A stretch of DNA of 64,000 bases, from positions 3,063,694-3,127,693 of the forward strand of contig OY282378.1 in NCBI GenBank assembly GCA_958295835.1, written 5' to 3'. The position numbers and the translations under genes were made by a program. This DNA is from an uncultured Gammaproteobacteria bacterium (GTDB lineage: Bacteria; Pseudomonadota; Gammaproteobacteria; HK1). Position 1 is the stretch's first letter. Each line of letters begins with the position of its first letter. This document shows positions 17,791-26,195 of this stretch, piece by piece. The notes under the pieces were generated by a model that was given only the letters and a program-made list of their open reading frames with translations, made no database searches and was not told where the DNA came from.

Positions 17791-18528
17791 GCTTCCCCGA
17801 CGTTCGTGCGGGGTCTGATCGACGTCATCCATGGAGATGCATTCCGGCGTGCCGACTGGTCACGGATGCAGACCACCGCCTTCATGCACCGGATGGCCAG
17901 GGGGCTTTGCTCTCCTGTCAACTACGCGGCGCTCGCGGACGATCTCGGCATCTCCCAGCCCACCGCGCGGCGGCGAATCGACGAGCTACGCGAAGCGTTC
18001 GTCCTCTGGCCCTGCCACCGTGAAGACGGGCTGCGGCCCAAGCTGAACGCCCAGGCCAAGACCTATTTCACCGCCCCCGTCTACGCACGTCTCGTTCCCG
18101 GCACGCCCGATGCAGGCGGCGACCGCTGGCGCGATCGCTTGGCAACTCCGCCGCGCGGGATCGCGGGCGCCGTTGACAGGAGTGCACCGGGCATGGGCGC
18201 ACCCGACACGAATGCCCTCTCCGAACAGCAACTCGGCATGGCGCTATTACGGAGCTTCGAGCGAGACCACCCCGGCAGCTACATGGAGTTCGACCGCGTC
18301 CTGCACCACCGGACCAGGACCCGCAAGGAGATCGACTTCGTCGGTCCCGGATTCGGGGGCATCGCCATCGAGTCGAAGTACGTCGACGGCCGTTGGCGAC
18401 GCGACGCGCAGACCCTGGTCGCCTCCGGTTGGCGCGGCATCATCGCCACCCGCTCGGAGCTGAACCTGGAGGACGCCAACGTCATGGCGATACCGGCGTC
18501 CATGCTGGCCTGGATGATCGATGGATGA
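17791..18528 (+). pseudogene. DUF4143 (C-terminal) fragment of an AAA-type ATPase, with in-frame element A
   Basis: The readable protein starts directly after element B with 'SPTFVRGLIDVIHGD', then 'SPVNYAALADDLGISQPT', a winged-helix segment, and ends with 'KEIDFVGPGFGGIAIESKYV' and the nuclease-like DUF4143 tail. Relatives begin with a ~200-residue AAA domain carrying Walker A and B; that part is absent, so the gene has lost its 5' end at the repeat cluster. In the middle, 'GGDRWRDRLATPPRGIAGA' is a translated copy of element A (18118-18170) that keeps the frame. No proper start codon with a ribosome site was found. Confidence 0.7.
18118..18170 (+). repeat. Element A, in frame inside the DUF4143 fragment
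   Basis: Diverged copy of element A (GGCGACCGCTGGCGCGATCG, then TTGGCAACTCCGCCGCG). The copy is read through as coding sequence. Confidence 0.8.
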
Positions 18529-19027
18529 TGTTCGATGGGCGCCCTTGGGGCGTCTGTTTGCGTCATTGTCCGGCCATTCGGGAAAGTCAGGCTGTACAAT
18601 CCCAGCGCGACCTGCATGTCTTGCGATAATTTACCTGAGAATTCTGACATGAACCGGTCTCAATGCCGGATTTCATGAGATCTGCGCGGTGAGACAGAAA
18701 CTCGACTCCATGTTTCTACTCATACATGCGTTCGCTACACACAATACGGGATTCTCGGACCGAATCCGCGTGTGGCTCAAGGTCACTGCCAGTGAGGATC
18801 AGCAACATGCGTGGATGGTCTTCTTCAAGTCGTCATTCCCGCGAAAGCGGGAATCCATCCCGGCCAATGTCATCCGCATCGAAGGCGAAGGCCCGGCCGG
18901 CATGAAATCACCCGGCAGGTACATCCGTGACGATTTGAAAGACGGCTCATGGCTGCCATACTCATTCGTTCCCGCATCTGTTTGACCAGGTCCCACGAAG
19001 GGGCCGTTCCCCCGCGGAGGATTGACA
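18529..19027. other. ~0.5 kb intergenic region before mcrB
   Basis: No gene is supported; a short frame at 18689-18985 owes part of its length to a repeat. The region is less GC-rich than average, as expected for promoter DNA or acquired DNA. It holds one REP-type hairpin at 18832-18858. Confidence 0.5.
18832..18858. repeat. REP-type hairpin (ATTCCCGCGAAAGCGGGAAT)
   Basis: A perfect 8-bp stem ATTCCCGC / GCGGGAAT closing on GAAA. This exact motif is a widely dispersed bacterial repeat (GTCATTCCCGCGAAAGCGGG family). Confidence 0.85.
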
Positions 19028-19673
19028 ATGGTCGACTACACTTGGGTGGCATGGTTCGAGGAATTGGCCACCACGATCGCCAGGAATGGAGAACGCGACT
19101 TGGCCGACAAGGCAAAGGCCGTGGATTGGAAGAAGGACAGCGTTCCACTCCTGAATTACAGAGACAAGAACATCGATCCGATGTCGTTCCTCTACTTCCT
19201 GGCGCAAAAAAACACCGCGAAACAGTACAAGGGCGTCTTCGGAAGCGTCCACGAGGTGTTTGGTATCACTTCGGATTTTCCCGAAATTCAGCCTTTCATC
19301 CCTGCACCCTCATCAATCCCCTCATTTCAAGTATCAGATGACGCCGAATATTCCTCGATACACCCGTTGCTCCATCAGCATCCGTCCAAACGCCTCCATC
19401 AACGGACGCAGACGATACTCGGGCCAGTTCGGAATATGCTCATACAGCATCAATCCCTGACGAAACAGCGAATGCGTGCGGTACTTCGCCGTATTCACCT
19501 TCAACCACCGGTCATACCCCAGACTCTCTCCCGCCGCCCCCAACGGCGTCAACAACGCAATCGCCAACGCACTGAGCAGCAGCATCTTGCTTGCGCCAGA
19601 CGACGACAAACGGAAGGACGCCGAAAGTTACCGGCGAATCTACGCCGGCGAACAAGCCGAAGACCCCGATTGA
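19028..19673 (+). pseudogene. mcrB: mcrB-like gene, middle replaced by an insertion-sequence remnant
   Basis: The N-terminal ~90 residues ('DYTWVAWFEELATTIARN', 'NIDPMSFLYFLAQKNT', 'FGITSDFPE') match the N-terminal domain seen before the AAA GTPase of McrB-type restriction proteins. The start ATG has GGAGG seven bases before it. From about 19295 the frame turns into an antisense reading of a transposase end. A short C-terminal McrB-like tail, 'ESYRRIYAGEQAEDPD', resumes at about 19620 in another frame and stops at 19673, one base before mcrC. The whole GTPase core (Walker motifs) is gone, so McrB cannot be functional. Confidence 0.78.
19300..19600 (-). mobile_element. IS4-family insertion sequence remnant (transposase C-terminus)
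   Basis: On the complement, ending at a stop at 19334, the frame reads 'LLTPLGAAGESLGYDRWLK', 'VNTAKYRTHSLFRQGLMLYE' and, at the end, 'GIFGVI'. This is the C-terminal ~80 residues of IS4-type transposases, including the conserved 'RTHSLFRQG' block. The N-terminal three quarters and the far inverted repeat are absent; the near end of the element probably lies between 19290 and 19330. It replaces the central part of mcrB. Confidence 0.75.
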
Positions 19674-19674
19674 C

Positions 19675-20880
19675 ATGCCGGTTTTCAGGGAGCACGAACG
19701 GCTTTCAGGTCTCGACGATACGGAGTACGCGGACCTCTACCGCCCCGTGCTGACGCTCAGGAACGGGCGGCTCCACACCGGGAACTACGTGGGTGTCATC
19801 GAGACCCGGCGCGGCACCGTGTTCGAGATTCTGCCGAAGGTGGACTTCGTCGACCGCGACGAGGAGCGCACCCGACGGGTGTTTCTCGAGATGCTGCGGA
19901 CCTACCGGGGCCTCCGCGCCGCGCAATTCAACGAGACCAGTATCGCCGCGCTCCGCCATTTCAACATGCTCGACGTGTTCGTCAGGCTGTTCCTGACCAA
20001 TCTGGCGCTGCTCACGCAACGCGGGCTCGCCCGCCACTACAATAGCGTCGAGGACAATCTTCCCCGGCTTCGGGGGCGCATCCGGCTCCGAGAGCACATT
20101 CGCCGGAACGTGGCGAACCGCGCCCGCTTCTACGTCGCCTTCGACGAGTTCACGGCGGACCGCCCCGTGAACCGGCTGATTCACAGCACCATCCACAAGC
20201 TCCGGCCGATCACCCACCCCGGCAATCAGCAACTGCTCCATCAGCTTCGCATCTGTTTTTCCGAGGTGCCCCGATCGGAACGGCCGGAGGTGGACTGGGA
20301 ACGCCATCGGATCGACCGGTCGATGCGGCATTACGACGCGGTGATGGCCTGGGTGGGTCTGTTCCTGTTCAATCACGGCTTGGCGACGTTCTCCGGAAAG
20401 CACGTGAACCAGGCGCTGCTGTTCCCGATGGAGGAAGTCTTCGAGGATTACGTGGCCGATGGCTTCAGACGCTATCAGCGTGACTACCACGTCAGAACAC
20501 AAGGGCCGCAGAAAGCGTTTGCCCGCATCGGCAAAGCGGATGCCTTCCACATGAAGCCGGACATCGCCCTCGTTCAATCGGGCGAAGTGCGGTTCGTGCT
20601 CGACGCCAAGTGGAAGAGAATCAACGGCGACGGCACGGATCCGAAGCACGGGATCAGCCAGAGCGACGTTTACCAGCTATACAGCTACGGCAGGAAGTTC
20701 GGCTGCGCCAAGGTGGCGTTGATATACCCGCGAACGCCCGAATTCCATTCGCCTCTGCGGTACGAGTTCAATGACAAAGTGGACGACCAGCAGGGGCTGG
20801 AGCTGTTCTGTTTTCCGTTCGACGTCGTGCGGCCCGATGAAAGCATCCGCGAGATCATGCGCCGGCTGGCCGACCGATAA
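19675..20880 (+). CDS. mcrC: McrC-type nuclease subunit of a McrBC restriction system
   Basis: 401 residues, full length for the McrC family. The C-terminal PD-(D/E)xK nuclease core is seen as 'FHMKPDIALV', then 'FVLDAKWKRING' and 'QSDVYQLYSYGRKFGC'. The N-terminal part includes 'GNYVGVIETRRGTVFEILPK' and 'LRGRIRLREHIRRN', typical family blocks. McrC is recruited by the GTP-driven McrB ring to cut modified DNA. It starts two bases after the mcrB tail. Because mcrB has lost its GTPase, mcrC is probably an orphan, although its own frame is intact. Confidence 0.9.
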   Translation: MPVFREHERLSGLDDTEYADLYRPVLTLRNGRLHTGNYVGVIETRRGTVFEILPKVDFVDRDEERTRRVFLEMLRTYRGLRAAQFNETSIAALRHFNMLDVFVRLFLTNLALLTQRGLARHYNSVEDNLPRLRGRIRLREHIRRNVANRARFYVAFDEFTADRPVNRLIHSTIHKLRPITHPGNQQLLHQLRICFSEVPRSERPEVDWERHRIDRSMRHYDAVMAWVGLFLFNHGLATFSGKHVNQALLFPMEEVFEDYVADGFRRYQRDYHVRTQGPQKAFARIGKADAFHMKPDIALVQSGEVRFVLDAKWKRINGDGTDPKHGISQSDVYQLYSYGRKFGCAKVALIYPRTPEFHSPLRYEFNDKVDDQQGLELFCFPFDVVRPDESIREIMRRLADR

Positions 20881-20950
20881 CGGCGTTCGCGCAACGGGCA
20901 GTGCGTAAATTCTTCGATATTCTATCGAAGATCTTGTGGGTAAGGAATTA

Positions 20951-21397
20951 TTACGATCGCCGCCTGAACAACACATGAGCGGAGAAGCTGCGCCTCGCCT
21001 CGATGTCCGACTGCTCGAACTGGTTGATGGCGAGTTCCGCGGCATCGATTTCCGTGATGGCATCGGACTTGCGGTAAGGTTTGGCGTCGAGCACGTAGTC
21101 GGCTTCGTGGCGCTTGTCCTGCAACGTGACGAATGTTTCGGCGAAGCTGCGAATTTCCATTGGGAAACCCTGCATCGCCCGTTGGTGCTGGCACGCGTTC
21201 CTGATTCTTCCGTGTTCGAGGGCGCGGTACACCTGATGCCAAGCGGGGTTACGGCTTTTGCCGATCAGCAGGTCGGCCGCGGCGCCAGACAGACAGTGGA
21301 ACACCGCGTAATAGGCGGTGCTGACTGCGCGGCGAAGGTTCGCCTGCGTGGGCCGCCGTGCGCTCAATTCCGTCAAACCGCGGGCGGCCTCTATCAA
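20951..21397 (-). CDS. HEPN-domain protein
   Basis: 148 residues, mostly helical. 'LRRAVSTAYYAVFHCLSG' is the hallmark first helix of small HEPN proteins, and 'RNACQH' gives the R-x4-H pattern of HEPN ribonuclease active sites. The start is a TTG, one base after the upstream gene's stop, so expression is probably coupled. HEPN proteins are common as RNase toxins or effectors in toxin-antitoxin and phage defence loci. The surroundings (mcrC on one side, GmrSD-type gene beyond prpE) suit that role. Which partner restrains it is not known from sequence. Confidence 0.72.
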   Translation of the reverse strand: MIEAARGLTELSARRPTQANLRRAVSTAYYAVFHCLSGAAADLLIGKSRNPAWHQVYRALEHGRIRNACQHQRAMQGFPMEIRSFAETFVTLQDKRHEADYVLDAKPYRKSDAITEIDAAELAINQFEQSDIEARRSFSAHVLFRRRS

Positions 21398-21398
21398 A

Positions 21399-21704
21399 TC
21401 AAGCGGCTTCAGGGCTGAGCCTCCCCAGCTCGGACAGGGCGATGAAGTACAGGATCGGGAAGCCGGGGTACTGCTCCGGGTCCGCCTGGAACTTCGAATG
21501 CACTTCGGTACGCATTCTCAGGACGCCCTCGCCGCCCAGCGACGCCAACTTGCCACGCTTGTCGTCGTACACGATCCGCAAATCCACGACCGGATCCCCA
21601 TAGTGGCTGGTGCGCGGCTCCACGTTGACGCGAACGAGTTCGACATGGCCGAAGAAGCGCTTGAAGGCCGTCTCGGTGATTCCTCTCATGATCTCTTCGT
21701 TCAT
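21399..21704 (-). CDS. Unrecognised small protein coupled to the HEPN gene
   Basis: 101 residues from ATG 21704: 'MNEEIMRGITETAFKRFFG', then 'VELVRVNVEPRTSHYGDP', 'VVDLRIVYDDKRGKL', and a tail 'PGFPILYFIALSELG'. The pattern suggests an alpha/beta protein. The family was not recognised. The HEPN gene starts one base after its stop, so the two are made together. A partner or antitoxin role is a guess from gene order only. Confidence 0.6.
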   Translation of the reverse strand: MNEEIMRGITETAFKRFFGHVELVRVNVEPRTSHYGDPVVDLRIVYDDKRGKLASLGGEGVLRMRTEVHSKFQADPEQYPGFPILYFIALSELGRLSPEAA

Positions 21705-21831
21705 CGGAAGACTCCTTGGCCGCAAGCGGAGCGGATACGCGAGTGTACACCCGGCCCGCAGAGTGGGCTGTCCGTGGTCAACGGAACAGCAGTGCCGGCG
21801 CCTTGGCCTCGGCCAGCACGGACAAGGGACA

Positions 21832-23856
21832 TTATCTCCCGCCCGCGTAACCGGCCCCGCGCAACGCCCCGGTGATCTCGCCGAGGATCTCGGGATCGTC
21901 GATGGTCGCCGGCATCTTCCACTCGTCGCCGTCGGCGATCTTCTGCATCGTCCCGCGCAGGATCTTGCCCGAGCGCGTCTTGGGGAGCCGCTGCACCACC
22001 GTCGCGGTCTTGAACGCCGCGACCGGGCCGATCTTCTCGCGCACGAGCTTGACGACCTCGTTGCATATCTCGTCCGGCGAACGCCCGCAACCCGCGTTCA
22101 GGACCAGGAAGCCGAGCGGGAGTTGTCCCTTCAGGGCGTCCGCGACCCCGATCACCGCGCACTCCGCCACGTCGGGGTGGGAGGTGAGCACCTCCTCCAT
22201 CGCACCGGTCGAGAGCCGGTGTCCGGCCACGTTGATGACGTCGTCGGTGCGGGTCATCACGAAGACGTAGCCGTCCTCGTCGATGAAGCCGGCGTCGCCG
22301 GTCTTGTAGTAGCCGGGGAACTCCGCAAGGTAGGCGTCGCGGAAGCGCTGCTCTGCGTTCCACAGGGTGGGCAGGGTGCCCGGGGGCAGCGGCAGCTTCA
22401 CCACCAGGGCGCCGATCTCGCCGGCCGGCACCGGCGCGCAGTGGTCGTCCACGGCCTGCACGTCCATCCCCGGCGCGGGCATCGAGGGCGAGCCCTCCTT
22501 GATCGGCAACGCCTCGATGCCGATGCAGTTCGCGCAGATCGACCAGCCGGTCTCCGTCTGCCACCAGTGGTCGATGACCGGGACCCCGAGCTTCGACTGT
22601 GCCCACCGGAGGGTGTCGGGGTCGAGCCGCTCCCCCGCGAGGAACAGCGTGCGGAACCGGCCGAGGTCGTAGCGCCCGATCAGCGCCCCCTCCGGGTCCT
22701 GCTGCTTGATCGCGCGGAACGCGGTGGGGGCGGTGAACAGCACCGAGACGCCGTACTCCGAGAGCACCCGCCAGAACGCGCCGGCGTCCGGAGTGCCGAC
22801 CGGCTTGCCCTCGTAGACGATGGTGGTATTGCCGTTGAGCAGCGGCGCGTAGCAGATGTAGGAGTGTCCGACGACCCAGCCGACGTCGGACGCCGCCCAG
22901 TACACCTCCCCCGGCTCGACGCCGTAGATGTGCTTCATCGACCACTTGAGCGCGACCGCGTGCCCGCCGTTGTCGCGGACCACGCCCTTGGGCTGGCCGG
23001 TGGTGCCGGAGGTGTAGAGGATGTAGAGGGGATCGGTGGCGGCGACCGGTACGCAGGGGTGCGGCTCGGCGTCGCGCATGGCCTCGGCCCAGTCGACGTC
23101 GCGCCCTTCGACGAGCTCGCAGGGAACCAACCTGTTCCCTTCCCGCCCGCGATTCCGCGCGGTGGAATCGCCAAGCGACCGCGCCGGCGGTCGCCCTTCC
23201 CCCTCGCGATTTCGCGCAGCGGAATTGCCAAGCGACCGCGCCGGCGGTCGCCCTTCCCGTTGGAGGATGACGCAGGCGCGCGGCTTGTGGGCGGCGAGTT
23301 CGATCGCGCCGTCGAGCAGCGGCTTGTACTCGACCACCCGGCCCGGCTCGACCCCGCACGACGCCGAGACGATGGCCACCGGCGTCGCATCGTCGATGCG
23401 CATCGCCAGCTCGCTCGAGGCGAAGCCGCCGAACACCACCGAATGCACCGCCCCGAGCCGCGCGCAGGCGAGCATCGCGATAATCGCCTCGGGGACCATG
23501 GGCATGTAGACGATGACCCGGTCGCCCCTGCCCACGCCCAGCCCGGCGAGCACGCCGGCGAAGCGCGCGACCTCGTCGCGCAGCTCGGCATAGGTGTACC
23601 GGCGCCTGGTATCGGTGACGGGGCTGTCGTAGATGAGGGCCGCCTGATCGCCGCGGCCGTTCTCGACGTGGAGGTCGAGCGCGTTGTAGCAGGTGTTGAG
23701 CTCCCCGCCGGTGAACCACCGATAGCTCGGGGGGTTCGAGTCGTCCAGCACGCGCTCCCAGCGCTTCGTCCAGTGGATGGCCTCCGCCGCCTCGGCCCAG
23801 AACGATTCCGGGTCCGAGAGCGAGCGCGCGTGGAGTTCGGCGTATCGGCTTGGCAT
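21832..23856 (-). CDS. prpE: propionate-CoA ligase carrying a 45-residue repeat-derived insertion
   Basis: AMP-forming acyl-CoA synthetase, PrpE type: 'ILYTSGTTGQPKGVVRD' (P-loop), 'GYYKTGDAGFIDEDGY', 'GHRLSTGAMEEVL' and 'RSGKILRGTMQ' with the acylatable Lys. N-terminus 'MPSRYAELHARSLSDPESFW' with AAGGGGGG before it. The gene encodes 674 residues; PrpE is usually about 629. The 45 extra residues (between 'ACVILQR' and 'CELVEGRDVDW', bases 23122-23256) are a translated A-A-B palindromic element: 'GRPPARSLGNSAARNREG', then a second similar run and 'NRLVP'. The insertion lies in the N-terminal domain before the P-loop and leaves frame and motifs intact. An upstream element is shared with the GmrSD gene. 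Confidence 0.93.
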   Translation of the reverse strand: MPSRYAELHARSLSDPESFWAEAAEAIHWTKRWERVLDDSNPPSYRWFTGGELNTCYNALDLHVENGRGDQAALIYDSPVTDTRRRYTYAELRDEVARFAGVLAGLGVGRGDRVIVYMPMVPEAIIAMLACARLGAVHSVVFGGFASSELAMRIDDATPVAIVSASCGVEPGRVVEYKPLLDGAIELAAHKPRACVILQREGRPPARSLGNSAARNREGEGRPPARSLGDSTARNRGREGNRLVPCELVEGRDVDWAEAMRDAEPHPCVPVAATDPLYILYTSGTTGQPKGVVRDNGGHAVALKWSMKHIYGVEPGEVYWAASDVGWVVGHSYICYAPLLNGNTTIVYEGKPVGTPDAGAFWRVLSEYGVSVLFTAPTAFRAIKQQDPEGALIGRYDLGRFRTLFLAGERLDPDTLRWAQSKLGVPVIDHWWQTETGWSICANCIGIEALPIKEGSPSMPAPGMDVQAVDDHCAPVPAGEIGALVVKLPLPPGTLPTLWNAEQRFRDAYLAEFPGYYKTGDAGFIDEDGYVFVMTRTDDVINVAGHRLSTGAMEEVLTSHPDVAECAVIGVADALKGQLPLGFLVLNAGCGRSPDEICNEVVKLVREKIGPVAAFKTATVVQRLPKTRSGKILRGTMQKIADGDEWKMPATIDDPEILGEITGALRGAGYAGGR
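23122..23256 (-). repeat. A-A-B palindromic element inserted in frame in prpE
   Basis: Exactly 135 bases. Read on the coding strand: A (from 23252), A (from 23194), then B (about 23141-23122, a variant GGAACCAACCTGTTCC). The order and orientation match the cluster at 17621-17790. Confidence 0.88.
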
Positions 23857-23860
23857 TCGG

Positions 23861-23927
23861 CTATCCCCCCTTCTCGGCTCTTCGGCCGTCGTCTCGATGT
23901 TAGCCTGCACCATCGCAGTGCGACAGG
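23861..23927 (-). promoter_or_regulatory. Upstream element shared with the GmrSD gene (copy 1)
   Basis: About 66 bases immediately upstream of prpE that recur, at close to 90% identity by eye, upstream of the DUF262 gene at 25788-25853. On the coding strand the core is 'ATGGTGCAGGCTAACATCGA' and the end is GGGGATAG at the ribosome site. TAACAT could be a -10 box. The segment is also an open frame (beginning M-V-Q-A-N-I) in phase with each gene. Confidence 0.6.
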
Positions 23928-24052
23928 CCACCCGCACCGGGAGCCATGCGGAGGTTGCGGAGAGGCCGGCTCCCCGGCCCGGACGGGATACGAAGCCATC
24001 GGGGGCCGAACGGCGCGCATCGGCGGCGCCGGCCTGTCCCGAAGAGCCGTCC

Positions 24053-25750
24053 TCAGAGCTGCACCTGCCAGATACCGGTGGCCTGCCTGGCCATCCGGTT
24101 CTGGCGCTCACGAACCGTGTCCACGGTCCAGACGTCATAGTCTTGTGCGAGCTTTCTGGTGGTCAGGAATTCGCTCGCCTGAAACACGGGCCGCTTTTCG
24201 TCGAATCCCGCGTTGCCCAGGTCACGATTCGCCGTCGTTCTCAACAGCGTGAGGTTGCCCAATCGGTACGTGAAAGCGTCCCGCTGCCGATCATCGAACT
24301 GTTCCCAACCGGCCCCCGGATTCTCCGGCAACACGTGTTCGATGCCGTACCTCGCGCTCTCGAAATCCAGGCTGCCGCCGGACAGGTGTTCCTCGATCCG
24401 GAACAGGATGAAACGCACGATTTTCTTGTTGCGGCTGCTGGTCGTTCGCAACGTCTTGTCCGCAAACGCCGTCCTGAACTCCCCGTCCGACGGGTAAACC
24501 GGACGCAGTGCCCCGATCGCTTCGGCCACGCCGGCAATGCGTCCCGCGGAGAGGCCACGCGCGATGTCGTTGTACAACATCTCCTGCTCGTTGCTTTGAC
24601 GGCCGCATATCACGTTGTAGCGAAAAGACACCACGGCTATCGCCCGAAGGAAGCGCTCGAATCCGGTTCTGTCCTCCTGTTCGAAACGATCGAACGCCGC
24701 CAGCAACACGGCCAGCGGCTGGCGCACGTTGAACATCTGCAACTGCGCCAGACTGCCGCGTTCCCGCTGCGTCCAGGCATCATCCTCCGGGCTGCGCAAC
24801 GCCGCGTAGACCCGCGCGTGCCGATCCATGTCGCGGATCAATGCGAACGCGCCGGCCTTGTCCCTGACTTGACCGCGAATGGTCTTGAACAACTCGAACT
24901 TTCGCACGAGCCTGTTGCGTGAATTCCAGAATATGCGAAGGAATTCGGGGAAACTCTCGCTCCCGAGAAACCCGACGATGTCTTCCCAGCGATTTTCCAG
25001 GGTCCTGATTTCCGATTCGTGCGCGCTTTCCCCGGAGATGAGGGAAAACAGGTAATTCTTCAGCAAGTCCGTCGCGGACAGGCGGACGCCACGTGCATTC
25101 AGGGTCTCGAACACCGTGAACGCATTCAGCTCGTCGGTCACCGTGATCACGGTAAAGAACAACTTGTCCACCGCGGTATCGACGAAGCGCGCCACCGCCT
25201 CGCCGTCATCGCCGCAGTATTCCCTGATCCGATCCCGGAACCAGGCAAAGGCCCTGCGCAACAGATGTTCCGACGGATTCAAACCCCGCCGCGGCAGCCG
25301 CTCCAGGGGCACGAGGTAGTTCTGGTAAAAGCCGTCGTCGTGCCGATTCAACGTGAGCTTGGAGCGCGGGACCAGGCTCACCGGATCCAGGTAACCGATG
25401 TAGTTTCCGCGCAACTGCCGGGCGCGGCGGAATTGCGGATCTTCGGGGTCTTCCGGCGCCGCCAGATCCGTCAAATGCGATATCGCCGCCAGCATCAACA
25501 GGCTCAGCGTCGTCATGCGCTGCTGCCCGTCGATGATGTCGAACTCCCTGTTGTCCGCCGACTGCAGCACGAGGTAGCCCATGTAATGGGCCGGTTCCGG
25601 ATCCGCGCCGAACAGCCCGACGACGTCCTGCCACAGATCGTCCCACTCGTCGGCGCTCCACGAATAGTCGCGCTGGAAGGACGGCACCCGGTAGCTCAGC
25701 CCGTTGCCCATGAGCTGGCGGAACGTGTTGTTGGTCGTGTTGAAGTTCAT
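24053..25750 (-). CDS. GmrSD-type DUF262/DUF1524 restriction-like protein
   Basis: 565 residues. The N-terminal DUF262 (GmrS-like) domain has 'VPSFQRDYSWSADEWDDLW' and the signature 'FDIIDGQQRMTTLSLL'; the mid-region has 'FTVFETLNARGVRLSATDLL'. The C-terminal DUF1524 (GmrD-like, His-Me nuclease) has 'YGIEHVLPENPGAGW' and 'YRLGNLTLLRTTANRDLGN'. Such fused proteins act as NTP-dependent type IV-like restriction enzymes against modified phage DNA. ATG 25750 is chosen; an ATG at 25771 is an alternative. The 66-base upstream element is shared with prpE. It belongs to the same defence zone as McrC and the HEPN pair. Confidence 0.88.
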   Translation of the reverse strand: MNFNTTNNTFRQLMGNGLSYRVPSFQRDYSWSADEWDDLWQDVVGLFGADPEPAHYMGYLVLQSADNREFDIIDGQQRMTTLSLLMLAAISHLTDLAAPEDPEDPQFRRARQLRGNYIGYLDPVSLVPRSKLTLNRHDDGFYQNYLVPLERLPRRGLNPSEHLLRRAFAWFRDRIREYCGDDGEAVARFVDTAVDKLFFTVITVTDELNAFTVFETLNARGVRLSATDLLKNYLFSLISGESAHESEIRTLENRWEDIVGFLGSESFPEFLRIFWNSRNRLVRKFELFKTIRGQVRDKAGAFALIRDMDRHARVYAALRSPEDDAWTQRERGSLAQLQMFNVRQPLAVLLAAFDRFEQEDRTGFERFLRAIAVVSFRYNVICGRQSNEQEMLYNDIARGLSAGRIAGVAEAIGALRPVYPSDGEFRTAFADKTLRTTSSRNKKIVRFILFRIEEHLSGGSLDFESARYGIEHVLPENPGAGWEQFDDRQRDAFTYRLGNLTLLRTTANRDLGNAGFDEKRPVFQASEFLTTRKLAQDYDVWTVDTVRERQNRMARQATGIWQVQL

Positions 25751-25787
25751 GTGTGGAGCACCGCCGGTCATCCGGTTTCCAAGACCG

Positions 25788-25853
25788 CTATCCCCTTTCC
25801 CGGCTCCTTCGGCCGTCGCATCGATGTTAGCCTGCACCATCGCGGTGTAACAG
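25788..25853 (-). promoter_or_regulatory. Upstream element shared with prpE (copy 2)
   Basis: Counterpart of 23861-23927, again ending just before a start codon, here that of the GmrSD-type gene. The identical run 'ATGTTAGCCTGCACCATCGC' is read on the + strand in both copies. Confidence 0.6.
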
Positions 25854-26195
25854 ACTGACCATATCGAGGATGTGCGCCCGCGCCTTGCCGAAGAGCTTCG
25901 GATCGTCGGCGCACGCCCACGGGAGAGAGTGGCTGTCGAGAAGCGACCGTACGGGACGAAGACGACACGTGGATGTCCGATCCGCTTGAAAGGACCCTGT
26001 TTCTGCGGAACGGAGGTCTCAACACCTGTCCCGGAATGTGTTACAGAAGTCCCGTGAATCGAAGGGGGCACGACGGTGGGCAGGGCGGACTTGAAGGGCA
26101 GGACGATCGGCGGGCGGACGCCGGCCGGCGACTGCGGGCGCATCCGGCACCGGTAGTCGTCGGAACCGGCCTGCCCCGTCGCCCCGCGAGCCTGC
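25854..26195. other. Divergent intergenic region, GmrSD gene / lhgO
   Basis: About 340 bases with no supported gene. It should hold the lhgO promoter, but no clear -35/-10 pair was found. Confidence 0.4.

Noticed and set aside
18689..18985. Short open frame on the plus strand (98 codons)
   Set aside because: Part of it is simply the REP hairpin read as 'SFPRKRESI', a well-known false translation of this repeat.
21610..24252. An 880-codon open frame on the plus strand
   Set aside because: It is antisense to prpE, whose motifs are complete on the other strand; the product has no domain pattern.
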